A stretch of DNA of 64,000 nucleotides from Laspinema olomoucense D3b (lineage in GTDB: Bacteria; Cyanobacteriota; Cyanobacteriia; Cyanobacteriales; Laspinemataceae). Shown piece by piece: positions 50,027 through 59,787 of the stretch; the stretch's first letter is position 1; every line of letters begins with the position of its first letter. Location of the stretch: assembly GCF_025370785.1 (NCBI RefSeq), contig NZ_JAMXFA010000012.1:62001-126000 (forward strand). Reading direction: 5' to 3'. A model generated the notes under the pieces. It was not told the origin of the DNA, searched no databases, and saw nothing but the letters and a program-made list of their open reading frames with translations. Made by a program: the position numbers and the translations under genes.

Positions 50027-51844
50027 TTAGGGGTTAGATGGCCAATTCTCGTTATCAATCACACTGGGGCGATCGGCCCGATTCGGAAACAATTCCCCGA
50101 ACCCCCGTTCCCGTTGAGTGGGCGTTTCATCGGACCACCTCCACATACTTTCATAGAAAAAGAAAGAAACCCCAGCAAATCCTTTTTCCCGAACCACTTC
50201 TACCTGTTCTTGAATTTGCTTCATTGGAATAGGGCGACCCCGTAACCCACTCAGAATCCCAATTCCTACGGGAATATTACGTCGGGCCGCTTGCACTTCA
50301 GGCCGGTCTAACTCCTGAATAAACACATTAATATCATTGCGATAAAGTTGCAATACGATTTCTTCCACTAATCCCTTTTGTTCCCAGGTGGCCCAGTCTG
50401 CTAAATAGTATTGATAGGAATACTCTTGGGGATTGGGAGATAAACTGACGATCGCCTTGGGATTGCGCGCTTTAATTTCTCGGAACATCCGCTGCTTAAA
50501 AGCCGTAATTTTATCCGCCCGCCAGCGTAACCAAGCCGGGTCTTTGGGGTCTAGCGGCGGAGAATTGCCGTTATGTTCTTGTTTGTAGAGACTAACAGTA
50601 TAATCATCATAGCCATATTCCGAAGGTAATCCTAAATGGTCATCCAGTTGGATGCCATCTACCTCATAATTTGTAACAATTTCTAGGAGTAAATCCAGGA
50701 TAAATTGCTGGACTTCGGGGTGAAAGGGATTCAACCAAACCCGAGGATGTTCTCCTTCCATCGTGACTTCTGTGCCATCGCTATGTTGAGTAAGCCAGTG
50801 GGGATGACGACGGGCTAATTCAGAATCTGCCGGGGCCATAAAGCCAAATTCAAACCAAGGAATCACCCGCAATCCATTTTTTTTTCCTTCGGCGATCGCC
50901 TCCTTGAGCATATCCCGTCCTTGTCCCAAATTGGGGTTATGATTGCGATCAATGGGCGGCACTAACTGCATAGATTTCCCCGTCACCCGTTGCGCAACTT
51001 GACTGGGATATAAGGTATATCCCCAATTCCAAACCGTGGGATAAACCGTATTAAAATTAAGGTCAGCCAGTCGTTTCATCCCCCGCTCCAGATTACTGGT
51101 AGAAAAGAGAACATCGCTATCAATATTGGTTAACCACACCCCTCTAATTTCTGAATTGGGGATAGGAATAGGCGCCAGGGCAACATAGTCCGAGGGCAGA
51201 GGAGAAGTGCGTCCCATTAGGGCTTGACAGAGGAAAGCCGAGACATCTGCCCGAGTGGCAGGGCGATCGCTATTTAAACGGCGGAGATTAGGATAATTAA
51301 CAATCAAGCGTTTTTCCGTTGCTGCAGCGATCGCATTACGCGCATAACTCGGAATTTGTCCCGCATCATCAAACATCTCAGATAACAACTTCTGGGGTTC
51401 TCCTTGTGGAGCATAATTCAATCCACTCACCAAACTCACCCATGCCTGAACCCGAGGGATATTTTGCGTCGGATTAAATCGATTTCCGGGATATCCAGAT
51501 AAGAATCCTCGTTGATAAGCACTACGAATCGCCGGAGTTGCCCAATAACTGCTAGGAACATCCATAAAAGTAACCGCATCCCGTCCCGCTGTCGCAGTGG
51601 GAAAAGCCACATCCAACATGGTGGCAAATTCTGCCCGCGTCACTGGCGCATTCGGTCGAAACGTCCGGTCCTCATACCCATTAATAATCCGCCGAGTTTT
51701 CAGATTTTCAATGCAAGATTCTGCCCAATGTCCTTGCACATCCGTAAAAGAAGATTGCGCCCTTGTCGGTAGCGTTGCCAAGGGAATTAGAGACAGACTC
51801 AGTAGGAACACCCGCAGAAATCGCCAATACTGGAATTTAAACAT
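50027..51844 (-). CDS. SLH-anchored glycoside hydrolase-like protein (GHL10/DUF187)
   Basis: 605 residues. Signal peptide (about 8-30), three SLH units (about 32-85, 92-150, 160-215; FTDVQGHWAESCIENLKTRR is the first), then a TIM-barrel GHL10 domain (about 228-585). Family motifs are IRGVWLTNIDSDVLFS, FNTVYPTVWNWGYTLYP, RVIPWFEFGFM, VDGIQLDDHLGLP and IVSLSPNPQ. It is secreted and wall-tethered; it probably acts on a polysaccharide or peptidoglycan, with acidic residues such as those in QLDDH as catalytic candidates. It uses the same SLH arrangement as the beta-helix protein at 26651. Confidence 0.93.
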   Translation of the reverse strand: MFKFQYWRFLRVFLLSLSLIPLATLPTRAQSSFTDVQGHWAESCIENLKTRRIINGYEDRTFRPNAPVTRAEFATMLDVAFPTATAGRDAVTFMDVPSSYWATPAIRSAYQRGFLSGYPGNRFNPTQNIPRVQAWVSLVSGLNYAPQGEPQKLLSEMFDDAGQIPSYARNAIAAATEKRLIVNYPNLRRLNSDRPATRADVSAFLCQALMGRTSPLPSDYVALAPIPIPNSEIRGVWLTNIDSDVLFSTSNLERGMKRLADLNFNTVYPTVWNWGYTLYPSQVAQRVTGKSMQLVPPIDRNHNPNLGQGRDMLKEAIAEGKKNGLRVIPWFEFGFMAPADSELARRHPHWLTQHSDGTEVTMEGEHPRVWLNPFHPEVQQFILDLLLEIVTNYEVDGIQLDDHLGLPSEYGYDDYTVSLYKQEHNGNSPPLDPKDPAWLRWRADKITAFKQRMFREIKARNPKAIVSLSPNPQEYSYQYYLADWATWEQKGLVEEIVLQLYRNDINVFIQELDRPEVQAARRNIPVGIGILSGLRGRPIPMKQIQEQVEVVREKGFAGVSFFFYESMWRWSDETPTQRERGFGELFPNRADRPSVIDNENWPSNP

Positions 51845-52038
51845 AGGTAGAAAGTCCTGAACAGTCCAAAACAGAGAGAGTGGGGACTAAATGCCACGGG
51901 GGATTCCCCTTCAACGATAGTCCTGCCACTATTAGACACCACTTTAGACCCGATTTCGGGATTCACCCTCTTTATAGCAGTTCCCACCGTTATGAAATAC
52001 ATTACACCGTTTGCAAAAAAAAGGAGTGTTCCCCCCAA

Positions 52039-52062
52039 CCCCCCTTGTTAAGGGGGGCTTTT
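52039..52062. terminator. Terminator-like hairpin inside repeat
   Basis: Stem CCCCCCTT/AAGGGGGG with a 3-base loop and CTTTT after it. It lies between divergent genes, so it belongs to the repeat rather than ending a gene. Confidence 0.4.
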
Positions 52063-52326
52063 AAGGAAGCAGGAAAGGCGGATAAAACCACTATTTTGCA
52101 AGAGTTATATTTAGGTTTTAATATTAAAGATTTCATAAGTCCTCGCTGCTACATTTTAAGGTTAATCTTAAAGATTGGGTCAGTTCTCTCCCCGTCCGGT
52201 GGGGTTTGGGAAGAGGCATCCCCAGGGATTCGCCAATCGAGTCCTTGAGTACAGAAGCTCACCCCAGGAAGTCAGCAGGCGTTGTCGCCATTTAAAATAA
52301 ACTATTCTATGGGGTCGGCACAGCGG

Positions 52327-52400
52327 TGAGAAACCGGGGTTCTTCACAAACGCTGTGGCCATTTGCACCCCAGGAGGGCCAGAAACCGGCTTTCTAGTCC
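52327..52400. repeat. Dispersed ~70-nt inverted repeat, AGAAACCGGGTTTCTT family (copy 4, diverged)
   Basis: Arms AGAAACCGGGGTTCTTC and AGAAACCGGCTTTCTAG about 40 bases apart, in the leader of the Hsp70-like gene. Confidence 0.7.
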
Positions 52401-52468
52401 CATTGATGGAAGAGTGACCCGGGAGCGCTCAGCGAGATTGGACTATCACCCCTAACGCTTTAGGAATC

Positions 52469-54079
52469 ATGACAGGCTACAATATCGGACTCGATTTCGG
52501 CACTACTAACTCGATCGTCTCCTACATGGGTCCGACTGGAGAACTGGATGCTTTCCAATATGGGGGGCCAGACGGTCATAAATATGTCCCTTCGTTTATC
52601 GCCTACGATGAGGGATTTGTGGAAATTGGCATGGCGGCACGCACCACGGCAGCGAATCATCCGGAGGTAGAAAGTTATGGCAATTTTAAAATGCGGTTGC
52701 CGTTGGCTGATTTTTCCGAGTATTTTGCCGGGAATCGGACGCCGAGTACAGTGACGGCAGATTACCTGCGGGAATTGCTGATTTCTGAGGAGAATCCCTA
52801 TAGTTTCATCAACCAACAAGGGGCGGTGAATGCGTTGGTGGTTTCGGTTCCAGAAATTTGGCAACGAGATATTTATAACCGGGGCCGCGAATCGCTCCAA
52901 ACTTTAATTAAAGAGTTAGGATTACCCCTGATTCATCTGGTGAGTGAACCTGTGGCAGCAGCGGCTTATTATGCTTGGGAAATCCAACGCCGCGCTCGAC
53001 AAGAGGGGGTTGCTCCGTTTAGTGGTAATTTGCTGGTTTGCGATATGGGAGGCGGGACTTTTGATGTGAGTCTGTGCCGGATTTATGGGGATAAAAAGGT
53101 GGAGGTGCTTTATTTTGATGGAGAAGGCGATCGCGGGTTAGATTCGGCCGGAGTTGCCTTCGATCGCCACTGTGTCCAACTCGCCTACCAGCGCAAACAA
53201 GGTCACCCTTTAGATGAAACAGACCCGGAATTCTTGCGCTTACTCCGAGAATTTGAAACGGTCAAAATTGGCTCTCATGGCCGAGGCACGCGAAAACTAA
53301 TTAACTGTTTAAAGGAACCGGATATTTATGGCGATCGCGATTTATATATCTTTGCTGGCGGCTACAGCGTCACCTTCGCCGAAGTCCTAGAAGCCTTTAC
53401 CCCCATTAATGCCGGAATTCATCGGGTGATGAACCGCTTAAAAACTTGGCTACAGCAACAGGACCTAGAAATTGACCGCCTCTTTTTAGTCGGCGGATTC
53501 TCCCAATTTCTCCTGGTACAACGCGCCATTTCCGATGCTTTAGCCATCGATGAAACTGACCCCCGTCTTGACCAAACCTTTAATATCACTAATAGTGCTT
53601 ATGCCATCTCTTACGGCGCTTGTTTAATCGCTAATCAACTCGTAGAACCAACGGAAAAATACGTTCATACTTTGGGGATTGTTGTAGATACCATTAATAC
53701 TCAAGCGGAACGAGAACAGCGATATATTCCCATTATTAAAGGGGGTTCAGGTTTAGATGAATTAGCAAAACCCCAGTTTGCCGATATTCCCCCCTTAGTG
53801 ACCTTTCAAAATGATACCCCCCTGAGTTTAACTCTCTGGGTTGACCCTCAATCCAAGGGAATAAAATTGAAAGAATCTCTACCGGATATGGTCAAACTTC
53901 CCAGTTATGAATCATCGGATTCATGGCGGGTGGGGATGCGAGTGGATCGGTCTCAAATTGCCTATTTAGTGATTGAAGATATGGCGGGAGAAAAACGAAT
54001 TGAATACGAGCTAGGCAATGCGATCGCCAAAATGTTTCCCGGTTTTGTCTTAATTGATGAGGGGGAACCGGATAATTAA
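52469..54079 (+). CDS. Hsp70 (DnaK-like) family protein with divergent C-terminus
   Basis: 536 residues. The actin-like ATPase domain (about 5-400) has phosphate 1 motif GLDFGTTNSIVSY, phosphate 2 CDMGGGTFDVSL and adenosine motif LFLVGGFSQF. SEPVAAAAYYAWE is the connector. The last ~140 residues do not match the standard DnaK substrate-binding domain, so it may be a special chaperone or actin-like regulator rather than the housekeeping DnaK. No dnaJ or grpE is adjacent. The ATG follows a dispersed repeat. Confidence 0.9.
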   Translation: MTGYNIGLDFGTTNSIVSYMGPTGELDAFQYGGPDGHKYVPSFIAYDEGFVEIGMAARTTAANHPEVESYGNFKMRLPLADFSEYFAGNRTPSTVTADYLRELLISEENPYSFINQQGAVNALVVSVPEIWQRDIYNRGRESLQTLIKELGLPLIHLVSEPVAAAAYYAWEIQRRARQEGVAPFSGNLLVCDMGGGTFDVSLCRIYGDKKVEVLYFDGEGDRGLDSAGVAFDRHCVQLAYQRKQGHPLDETDPEFLRLLREFETVKIGSHGRGTRKLINCLKEPDIYGDRDLYIFAGGYSVTFAEVLEAFTPINAGIHRVMNRLKTWLQQQDLEIDRLFLVGGFSQFLLVQRAISDALAIDETDPRLDQTFNITNSAYAISYGACLIANQLVEPTEKYVHTLGIVVDTINTQAEREQRYIPIIKGGSGLDELAKPQFADIPPLVTFQNDTPLSLTLWVDPQSKGIKLKESLPDMVKLPSYESSDSWRVGMRVDRSQIAYLVIEDMAGEKRIEYELGNAIAKMFPGFVLIDEGEPDN

Positions 54080-54127
54080 AAAGATGCCCTAATTTCCTTT
54101 CCCTTACCAAAATAAGTTTTTACGCTC

Positions 54128-54261
54128 ATGGTGATTCATCTCACATCTAAGTACACCTCCGGTCCCCTCCCCTTTGCAAGGGGAGGGTTAGGGTATGGTG
54201 ATTCATCTCACATCTAAGTACACCTCCGGTCCCCTCCCCTTTGCAAGGGGAGGGTTAGGGT
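54128..54261. repeat. Exact 67-bp tandem duplication, CCCCTCCCC...GGGTTAGGG family
   Basis: 54128-54194 and 54195-54261 are identical. Each starts ATGGTGATTCATC and contains CCCCTCCCCTTTGCAAGGGG, which folds on itself. It lies between the Hsp70-like gene and nuiA. Confidence 0.95.
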
Positions 54262-54324
54262 GGGGTCCCTCTTAAGGAAACCCCCCATTTAAGTTCAATA
54301 AATCCCCTTAAAAACAACCCAAAT

Positions 54325-54714
54325 ATGACCCAATCCATCATCGAACAATTGACAAAATTAACCCAAGATTTACTCTGGATGAGTGAAGCCGATTATCCCT
54401 GGGAAGTTGTCTCATATAATTGCCCAAATATCACCCCAGGAAAACTCCTAGAACAGAGTAATTTACCCTCAGATACTGCCGTTGAAACCGTGAGTATCGA
54501 GCGTTTCTTTGCCCCCGCACTCCGGGAACAATCATGGCACAATGAAGAAGAACGAGCAACCAGAATCCGTTATCAAGAGTTATTTAATTTCCTGAATGAG
54601 CAATTGAATGACTTAAGGGTTTATCGCTGCGGAGAGGTTGAAATTGATGTTTATGTTTTAGGAACTGTTGAAGATAAAACTGTAGGACTCAAGACAACGG
54701 TTGTAGAAACATAA
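54325..54714 (+). CDS. nuiA: NuiA-like nuclease inhibitor
   Basis: 129 residues, close to the length of Anabaena NuiA. Acidic and soluble, without signal peptide. The family pattern is visible in TQDLLWMSEADYPWEVVSYN, SIERFFAP and ELFNFLNEQLNDLRVYRCGE, then VEIDVYVLG. NuiA binds and blocks the sugar-non-specific nuclease NucA with very high affinity, which protects cell nucleic acids. The target nuclease gene converges 68 bases downstream, which supports this identity. A repeat tract separates it from the Hsp70-like gene. Confidence 0.88.
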   Translation: MTQSIIEQLTKLTQDLLWMSEADYPWEVVSYNCPNITPGKLLEQSNLPSDTAVETVSIERFFAPALREQSWHNEEERATRIRYQELFNFLNEQLNDLRVYRCGEVEIDVYVLGTVEDKTVGLKTTVVET

Positions 54715-54782
54715 CCCCATCAGGACAAGGCAGGGGTTTGTGCTTTGTCCTTTGGGGTTTGTGCTTTGTCCTGTTCTGATCA

Positions 54783-55616
54783 TTAGAGATTGTCTACTCG
54801 ACTCTCGATCGCCTCTTGAATCCCTCCCGGCAGATTAGATAAGAAATCATATCCTGTGGCAGCTTCCAATACATCGATAGAGACTCGATAATCCCGCCAT
54901 GCTGTATTCGCTACTCGTTCCGTATTGGGCATTCGGACGGCGATCGCCCGGGTATCTGCTGTAATGTCCCTCAATCCACTCCCTGGGCGATCGAGAACGA
55001 CAATAATTTTCCAAGTATAGCGCGGCACTGTGACTCGACCATTGGCGATCGCCTTAATTTGTCCTTCGGGTCCGGCAATAATATACAACTCCTTACCTTC
55101 TTCCACCAACTGCCGGGAATATTGTTCCAATTCGTTCCACACTCCCCGATTATTCGCCGCAGATTGGGGAATCATATTTGTCATCACAAATGTAGAAGAA
55201 TTGTCCTCAACGGAGGCAGTGCGATCGCCCGAAGGAACCAGATGCCCGCGATCATATCCACTCCCCCGATAATCCGTCGCCCTCACCGCATAAAACCCCT
55301 CCGGCAACGATTCATCGGGTCTAAAATCATCTTGGCGGTCCACCGTGCCCAACCAGGATGAATTCAACTGCCAACTCACCCAATTTGCTGTCCCCAGACT
55401 GCGATTATAGGACAACACATACTGCGGCTTTTCCATCAAATAATTATCCGCATTCCCTGGGTCCCCAGTAGCATTACTCGGATTCCCCAATAGCAGATGG
55501 CTTTCCACACCCGTCGGGGGTCCCCACAACACAGGACAACCGGCTAAAATGACAGCCAAACCACAGGCGATCGCCCCCAAAAAAACCTGCCTAAATCCGG
55601 AATTTCGCTTAGACAT
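54783..55616 (-). CDS. nucA: NucA-like DNA/RNA non-specific endonuclease (lipoprotein)
   Basis: About 277 residues from MSKRNSGFRQVF; an upstream ATG adds nine residues. The lipobox LAGC (near residue 26) marks a secreted, lipid-anchored protein. The endonuclease domain (about 70-260) has the catalytic motif YDRGHLVPSGDR and the Mg2+-binding region AANNRGVWNELEQYSRQLVE, with MTNMIPQ before it. These are the beta-beta-alpha-metal nuclease hallmarks. It cleaves DNA and RNA without sequence preference. The convergent nuiA gene encodes its inhibitor, so the pair is a self-protection system. Confidence 0.95.
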   Translation of the reverse strand: MSKRNSGFRQVFLGAIACGLAVILAGCPVLWGPPTGVESHLLLGNPSNATGDPGNADNYLMEKPQYVLSYNRSLGTANWVSWQLNSSWLGTVDRQDDFRPDESLPEGFYAVRATDYRGSGYDRGHLVPSGDRTASVEDNSSTFVMTNMIPQSAANNRGVWNELEQYSRQLVEEGKELYIIAGPEGQIKAIANGRVTVPRYTWKIIVVLDRPGSGLRDITADTRAIAVRMPNTERVANTAWRDYRVSIDVLEAATGYDFLSNLPGGIQEAIESRVDNL

Positions 55617-55791
55617 CCCATCAAACCCAAAACAGATCTCCACCCATTTTACGTCCCTCCCCCTTCATATCCCCCCCATACCTCCGTGAAAATCTGTGAA
55701 ATCCGTGGTTACCTCCCTCCCCAGAAGTAGTCACCCCGGCAAAATAAAGTTATGCTATAAATTATTGAGAAATGTTAAGAAAATAAGCCCC

Positions 55792-57228
55792 ATGTTAACT
55801 TCCCCGACGAATGGAGCCAAAATCAAAACTTTAATAAAAGAGAAACTCTTATTCGGAAACGAGCCTACCCCTGAACTGGTTGCTATTTTGGTAGTTTACT
55901 TTGTCCAAGGCATCCTGGGGTTAGCGCGCTTAGCCGTTAGTTTCTTCCTCAAAGACGAACTCGGGCTAGGTCCTGCCGAAGTTTCAGCCTTAATGGGGAT
56001 TGCCGCATTACCCTGGATTGTCAAACCCCTCTTTGGGTTTATGTCCGATGGGTTGCCCATTTTGGGGTATCGCAGACGGCCCTATCTCATTCTGTCGGGG
56101 ATATTGGGTGCAGTCGCCTGGATTGGCATGGCAACCATTGTCAACAGTGGATGGCAAGCGACAGCCTTTATGTTACTCAGTTCCCTGTCTGTTGCCGTCA
56201 GCGACGTGATTGTAGATTCCCTCGTCGTTGAACGAGCCAGAAACGAGTCTTTAAGTAATGCTGGGTCGCTGCAATCCTTGTGCTGGGGTTCCTCGGCGAT
56301 CGGAGGATTGATTACTGCTTATTTAAGCGGTTCCCTCCTGGAACATTTCAGCACCCAAACTGTATTTTTAATGACTGCAACCTTTCCTCCCATTGTCTGC
56401 GCAGTCGCCTGGTTGATTGCTGAGGAACGAGTGGGAGAGGATGCAATTGGGTTGGCGCAAGTCAAAGAACAAGGGATTCAACTCAAAGGTGCGATCGCCC
56501 AAAAAGCAATTTGGTTACCCACTGCCTTCTTGTTTATCTGGCAGGCAACTCCCTCAAGTGATTCCGCCTTCTTTTACTTCACTACCAACGAATTGGGATT
56601 TCAACCCGAATTTTTAGGGAAAGTGCGACTGGTGACCAGTCTGGCATCCCTGATTGGGATTTGGCTGTTCCAACGCTTTTTTAAAACCATTCCCTTTCGC
56701 ACAATCTTCCGGTGGTCCACCCTGCTCTCTGCGGTGTTAGGGATGACAACCTTGTTACTGGTGACCCATACCAACCGGGCGATCGGCATTGATGACCATT
56801 GGTTTAGCATCGGCGATAGCTTGATTCTCACCGTCATGGGACAAATCGCCTATATGCCAGTCCTGGTCCTCGCTGCCAGACTTTGCCCCCCAGGAGTGGA
56901 AGCGACCTTGTTCGCACTTTTAATGTCCGTCACCAACCTAGCGGGACTGCTGTCATACGAAGAAGGTGCATTGCTGATGCATCTGTTGGGAGTGACAGAA
57001 ACCAACTTTGACCAACTCTGGCTATTAGTGGTGATTACCAATCTCACCACCCTGTTACCCTTAATGTTCATTAAATGGCTACCGGATAGTGATGGCGGGA
57101 ACAATTCATCTCCCTCATCGCAAGAGAATCAGCAGTATGAAGATATGCCCAGATTAAGTCCGGATCATGCAGGGGCGATCGAAACTTTACAACCTGAACA
57201 AGTCCCCGAATTTGAACCCTCGGCTTAA
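55792..57228 (+). CDS. Folate/biopterin family MFS transporter (BT1)
   Basis: 478 residues from the ATG of MLTSPTNGAKIKTL; the frame extends further but without a typical start. About 12 membrane helices. The family signature is visible in FVQGILGLARLAVSFFLKDE, LPWIVKPLFGFMSDGLPILG, YRRRPYL and VSDVIVDSLVVERARNES. The family moves folates, biopterin or related pterins across membranes; cyanobacterial and plastid members transport folate. The C-terminal ~50 residues are hydrophilic. No partner gene. Confidence 0.93.
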   Translation: MLTSPTNGAKIKTLIKEKLLFGNEPTPELVAILVVYFVQGILGLARLAVSFFLKDELGLGPAEVSALMGIAALPWIVKPLFGFMSDGLPILGYRRRPYLILSGILGAVAWIGMATIVNSGWQATAFMLLSSLSVAVSDVIVDSLVVERARNESLSNAGSLQSLCWGSSAIGGLITAYLSGSLLEHFSTQTVFLMTATFPPIVCAVAWLIAEERVGEDAIGLAQVKEQGIQLKGAIAQKAIWLPTAFLFIWQATPSSDSAFFYFTTNELGFQPEFLGKVRLVTSLASLIGIWLFQRFFKTIPFRTIFRWSTLLSAVLGMTTLLLVTHTNRAIGIDDHWFSIGDSLILTVMGQIAYMPVLVLAARLCPPGVEATLFALLMSVTNLAGLLSYEEGALLMHLLGVTETNFDQLWLLVVITNLTTLLPLMFIKWLPDSDGGNNSSPSSQENQQYEDMPRLSPDHAGAIETLQPEQVPEFEPSA

Positions 57229-57342
57229 TCCCTCAAACCCCAAAAATTAGCCAATGTCCTCTTAATTTCAACCTCCCGAATTTCTGTCATTTCTGGATTC
57301 TAGCGGTTCTCAAGCTATTGAGGTACGCTATAAGGGTCAAAG

Positions 57343-57362
57343 TCCCCCTTTCCAAGGGGGAT
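57343..57362. repeat. TCCCCCTTTCCAAGGGGGA dispersed hairpin
   Basis: A short self-complementary unit followed by TTTAGGGGGAT, in the gap between the transporter and carotenoid oxygenase genes. It is a common cyanobacterial interspersed hairpin. Confidence 0.5.
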
Positions 57363-57485
57363 TTAGGGGGATCGTTCGGAGTCTATTAGCTAGAAAACCG
57401 CTATAATTCGCAATACCAACATTCCAACCAATCGTCCCAACTAACATTAATCTACCCCCATTTAACCTTACACTCTCTCAAATTC

Positions 57486-58982
57486 ATGCAACTCCAAAAC
57501 CGTCAAACCCAAAACATTTCTTCCCCCAAATCCTATACTCACCAAGACTGGCAAAAAGGCTACGAATCCCAACCTAGGGAATTTGACTACTGGATTGACG
57601 ACATCGAAGGAGAAATCCCTCCGGAACTACAAGGTACTTTCTTTAAAAACGGTCCCGGACTCCTGGATATTAATGGCGATCGCATTCATCATCCCTTTGA
57701 TGGCGATGGCATGATTTGTAAAATTGCTATCAACCAAAGTCGCGCCCACTTTAGTAACCGCTTCGTCCAAACCGAAGGCTACCTCGCCGAAAAAAAAGCC
57801 GGTAAAATTCTCTATCGCGGCGTTTTCGGTACTCAAAAACCCGGGGGATGGTTAGCCAATATTTTCAACGTCAACATTAAAAATATTGCCAATACAAACA
57901 TCATTTATTGGGGAAACAAACTCCTGGCTTTATGGGAAGCCGCCCAACCCCATCGCCTCGACCCTCATACCCTAAAAACCCTAGGATTAGACTCGATTCA
58001 AGGCACTTTACAACCCGGAGATGCCTTTGCGGCTCATCCCCGCATTGACCCCCATTCTCAACGGGATGGCGGTGCACCTTGCCTCGTCAACTTTGCCGTT
58101 AAACCCGGACCTTCTAGCACTATCACCATTTATGAACTCAACCCCACCGGGGAAGTGGTGCGACAACATTCCCACAGCATTCCAGGGTTTGCCTTCCTCC
58201 ATGACATGGTAATCACCCCCAACTACTGTATCTTTTTTCAAAATCCCGTTCGGTTTAATCCCTTCCCTTTTTTATTGGGATGGCGCGGTGCTGGTCAATG
58301 TATTGACTTTAATCCTCATGAAAAAACAAAAATTATTTTAATTCCTCGGGATGGGAAATCAGAGGTCAAAATCATTGATACTGAACCTTGTTTTGTTTTC
58401 CATCATGCTAATGCCTGGGAAGAAAATGGGGAAATTTTTATTGATTCCATCTGTTATGAATCCTTCCCCTCAGTTGACCCCGATGGAGATTTTCGCGAGG
58501 TGGACTTTGATACAGTTCCGGCGGGTCAGTTGTGGCGATTTCAAGTGAATTTAGAAAGCGAAACCGTGCAGCATCAGGTGATAGAAACCCGCTGCTGTGA
58601 GTTTCCTTCCCTGCATCCGGAACGAGTAGGCCGTCCCTATCGCTACTTGTATATCGGTGCGGCCCATGCACCCCAGGGAAATGCCCCCTTGCAGGCGGTG
58701 TTAAAGCTGGACCTGGAAACGCAAACCCAACAGATTTGGAGTGCCGCCCCTCGTGGATTTACTGGGGAACCTGTGTTCGTTCCGCGTCCTGGAGGAACCC
58801 GCGAAGATCAAGGCTGGTTGCTACTGTTGGTGTACGATGCCGCCCACCATCGGTCCGACGTCGTGATCTTAGATGCGGAAGATTTGACCCCAGGGCCGAT
58901 CGCCCGCTTGCACCTCAAACATCACGTCCCGTATGGGTTGCATGGCAGTTTTACCAGGGAATGGTTTGGTCCACAGGGGTAA
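57486..58982 (+). CDS. Carotenoid oxygenase (retinal pigment epithelial membrane protein family)
   Basis: 498 residues, normal for the family. Oxidative cleavage of carotenoids or apocarotenoids gives aldehydes such as retinal. The four iron-binding His are visible near residues 183 (FAAHPRID), 238 (FLHDMVIT), 305 (FVFHHANAW) and 485 (YGLHGSF). IEGEIPPELQGTFFKNGPG and HHPFDGDGMICK are family signatures. No signal peptide, so it is cytoplasmic or thylakoid-associated. Which carotenoid is cut cannot be told. The gene stands alone and ends before a hairpin terminator. Confidence 0.95.
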   Translation: MQLQNRQTQNISSPKSYTHQDWQKGYESQPREFDYWIDDIEGEIPPELQGTFFKNGPGLLDINGDRIHHPFDGDGMICKIAINQSRAHFSNRFVQTEGYLAEKKAGKILYRGVFGTQKPGGWLANIFNVNIKNIANTNIIYWGNKLLALWEAAQPHRLDPHTLKTLGLDSIQGTLQPGDAFAAHPRIDPHSQRDGGAPCLVNFAVKPGPSSTITIYELNPTGEVVRQHSHSIPGFAFLHDMVITPNYCIFFQNPVRFNPFPFLLGWRGAGQCIDFNPHEKTKIILIPRDGKSEVKIIDTEPCFVFHHANAWEENGEIFIDSICYESFPSVDPDGDFREVDFDTVPAGQLWRFQVNLESETVQHQVIETRCCEFPSLHPERVGRPYRYLYIGAAHAPQGNAPLQAVLKLDLETQTQQIWSAAPRGFTGEPVFVPRPGGTREDQGWLLLLVYDAAHHRSDVVILDAEDLTPGPIARLHLKHHVPYGLHGSFTREWFGPQG

Positions 58983-59064
58983 ATTTATTCCCCGGGAACG
59001 GGATTAAATCTGCCGGTAGGTGGATTTAGGAGGAGGGGAAGAGGACTTACAACTAAGGCAGCTT

Positions 59065-59120
59065 AATAAGGAGCGGATACAGGTGAGCTTAGCATCGCCT
59101 CAAGTATTCGCTCCTTATTT
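59065..59120 (+). terminator. Long hairpin terminator after the carotenoid oxygenase
   Basis: Stem AATAAGGAGCG/CGCTCCTTATT enclosing a second stem around AGGTGAG...CGCCTCA-like sequence, followed by T-rich sequence. Confidence 0.75.
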
Positions 59121-59150
59121 GTTAAAAATTTGCTGTTAACACAAAAGATT

Positions 59151-59693
59151 ATGGAAACAAGCGAAAGAAGAATATCCCCTTATCCGAATATTCCCCCGGT
59201 CATTGAAACCAAAGACGAAGAGTATCTGGATTCTGGGGTGACGAGTAAACTGGCGATCGCCGGTCATCCGATCCACCCCGTGATTGTCACCATGCCGATC
59301 GGGTTACTGATTGCCGCACTCATCAGCGATGTGGTGTATTTGGGCACAACGGATTTATTTTGGGCCAAAGCGTCATTCTGGCTGATTGTCGGAGGTATCA
59401 TTAGTGGATTCGCCGCTGGTTTGACTGGAATGTTTGACTTCGTAAAAGTCAAACGAGTCCGGGCTCGCAGCGCTGGATGGATTCACATGATAGGAAATAT
59501 CGGCGTACTGCTGCTGAGTATTATCAATATGTGGACGCGACTAGGCGACCCTGCCGCACCGATTTTACCTTGGGGATTGCTTCTTTCCGTGGTCATCGCC
59601 ACTTTATTGGGAGTAACCGGCTGGTTTGGAGGCGAACTCACATTCCGTCATAAAATAGGCGTAATTGGAGCAGGTCCCGAGAATTTACCCTAA
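59151..59693 (+). CDS. DUF2231 membrane protein
   Basis: 180 residues from METSERRISPYP. Four membrane segments (about 48-70, 78-103, 115-135, 142-160). The signature AGHPIHPVIVTMPIGLL and the GFAAGLTGMFDFVKV region match DUF2231, a membrane family with a conserved HPxHP motif that may bind metal or haem. Function is unknown. It is the last gene before the CRISPR array and is not a cas gene. Confidence 0.87.
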   Translation: METSERRISPYPNIPPVIETKDEEYLDSGVTSKLAIAGHPIHPVIVTMPIGLLIAALISDVVYLGTTDLFWAKASFWLIVGGIISGFAAGLTGMFDFVKVKRVRARSAGWIHMIGNIGVLLLSIINMWTRLGDPAAPILPWGLLLSVVIATLLGVTGWFGGELTFRHKIGVIGAGPENLP

Positions 59694-59787
59694 TTCAGGG
59701 AAATGTGAGAAATAGCACCGGGGCGATCGCACTCTCAAAAGAGGGATTTGGAGGCGATCGGTCCGGTGTTTTCATGTCATCAAGCTC

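Larger units (their letters stand above)
51845..52468. other. Gene-free 624-base region with repeats and hairpin
   Basis: It contains the G/C-rich hairpin at 52039-52062, a MITE-like fragment (52014-52106, ends TTGCAAAA and TTTTGCAAGAG) and the repeat at 52327-52400. It also contains the promoters of the flanking divergent genes. No protein gene seen. Confidence 0.5.
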
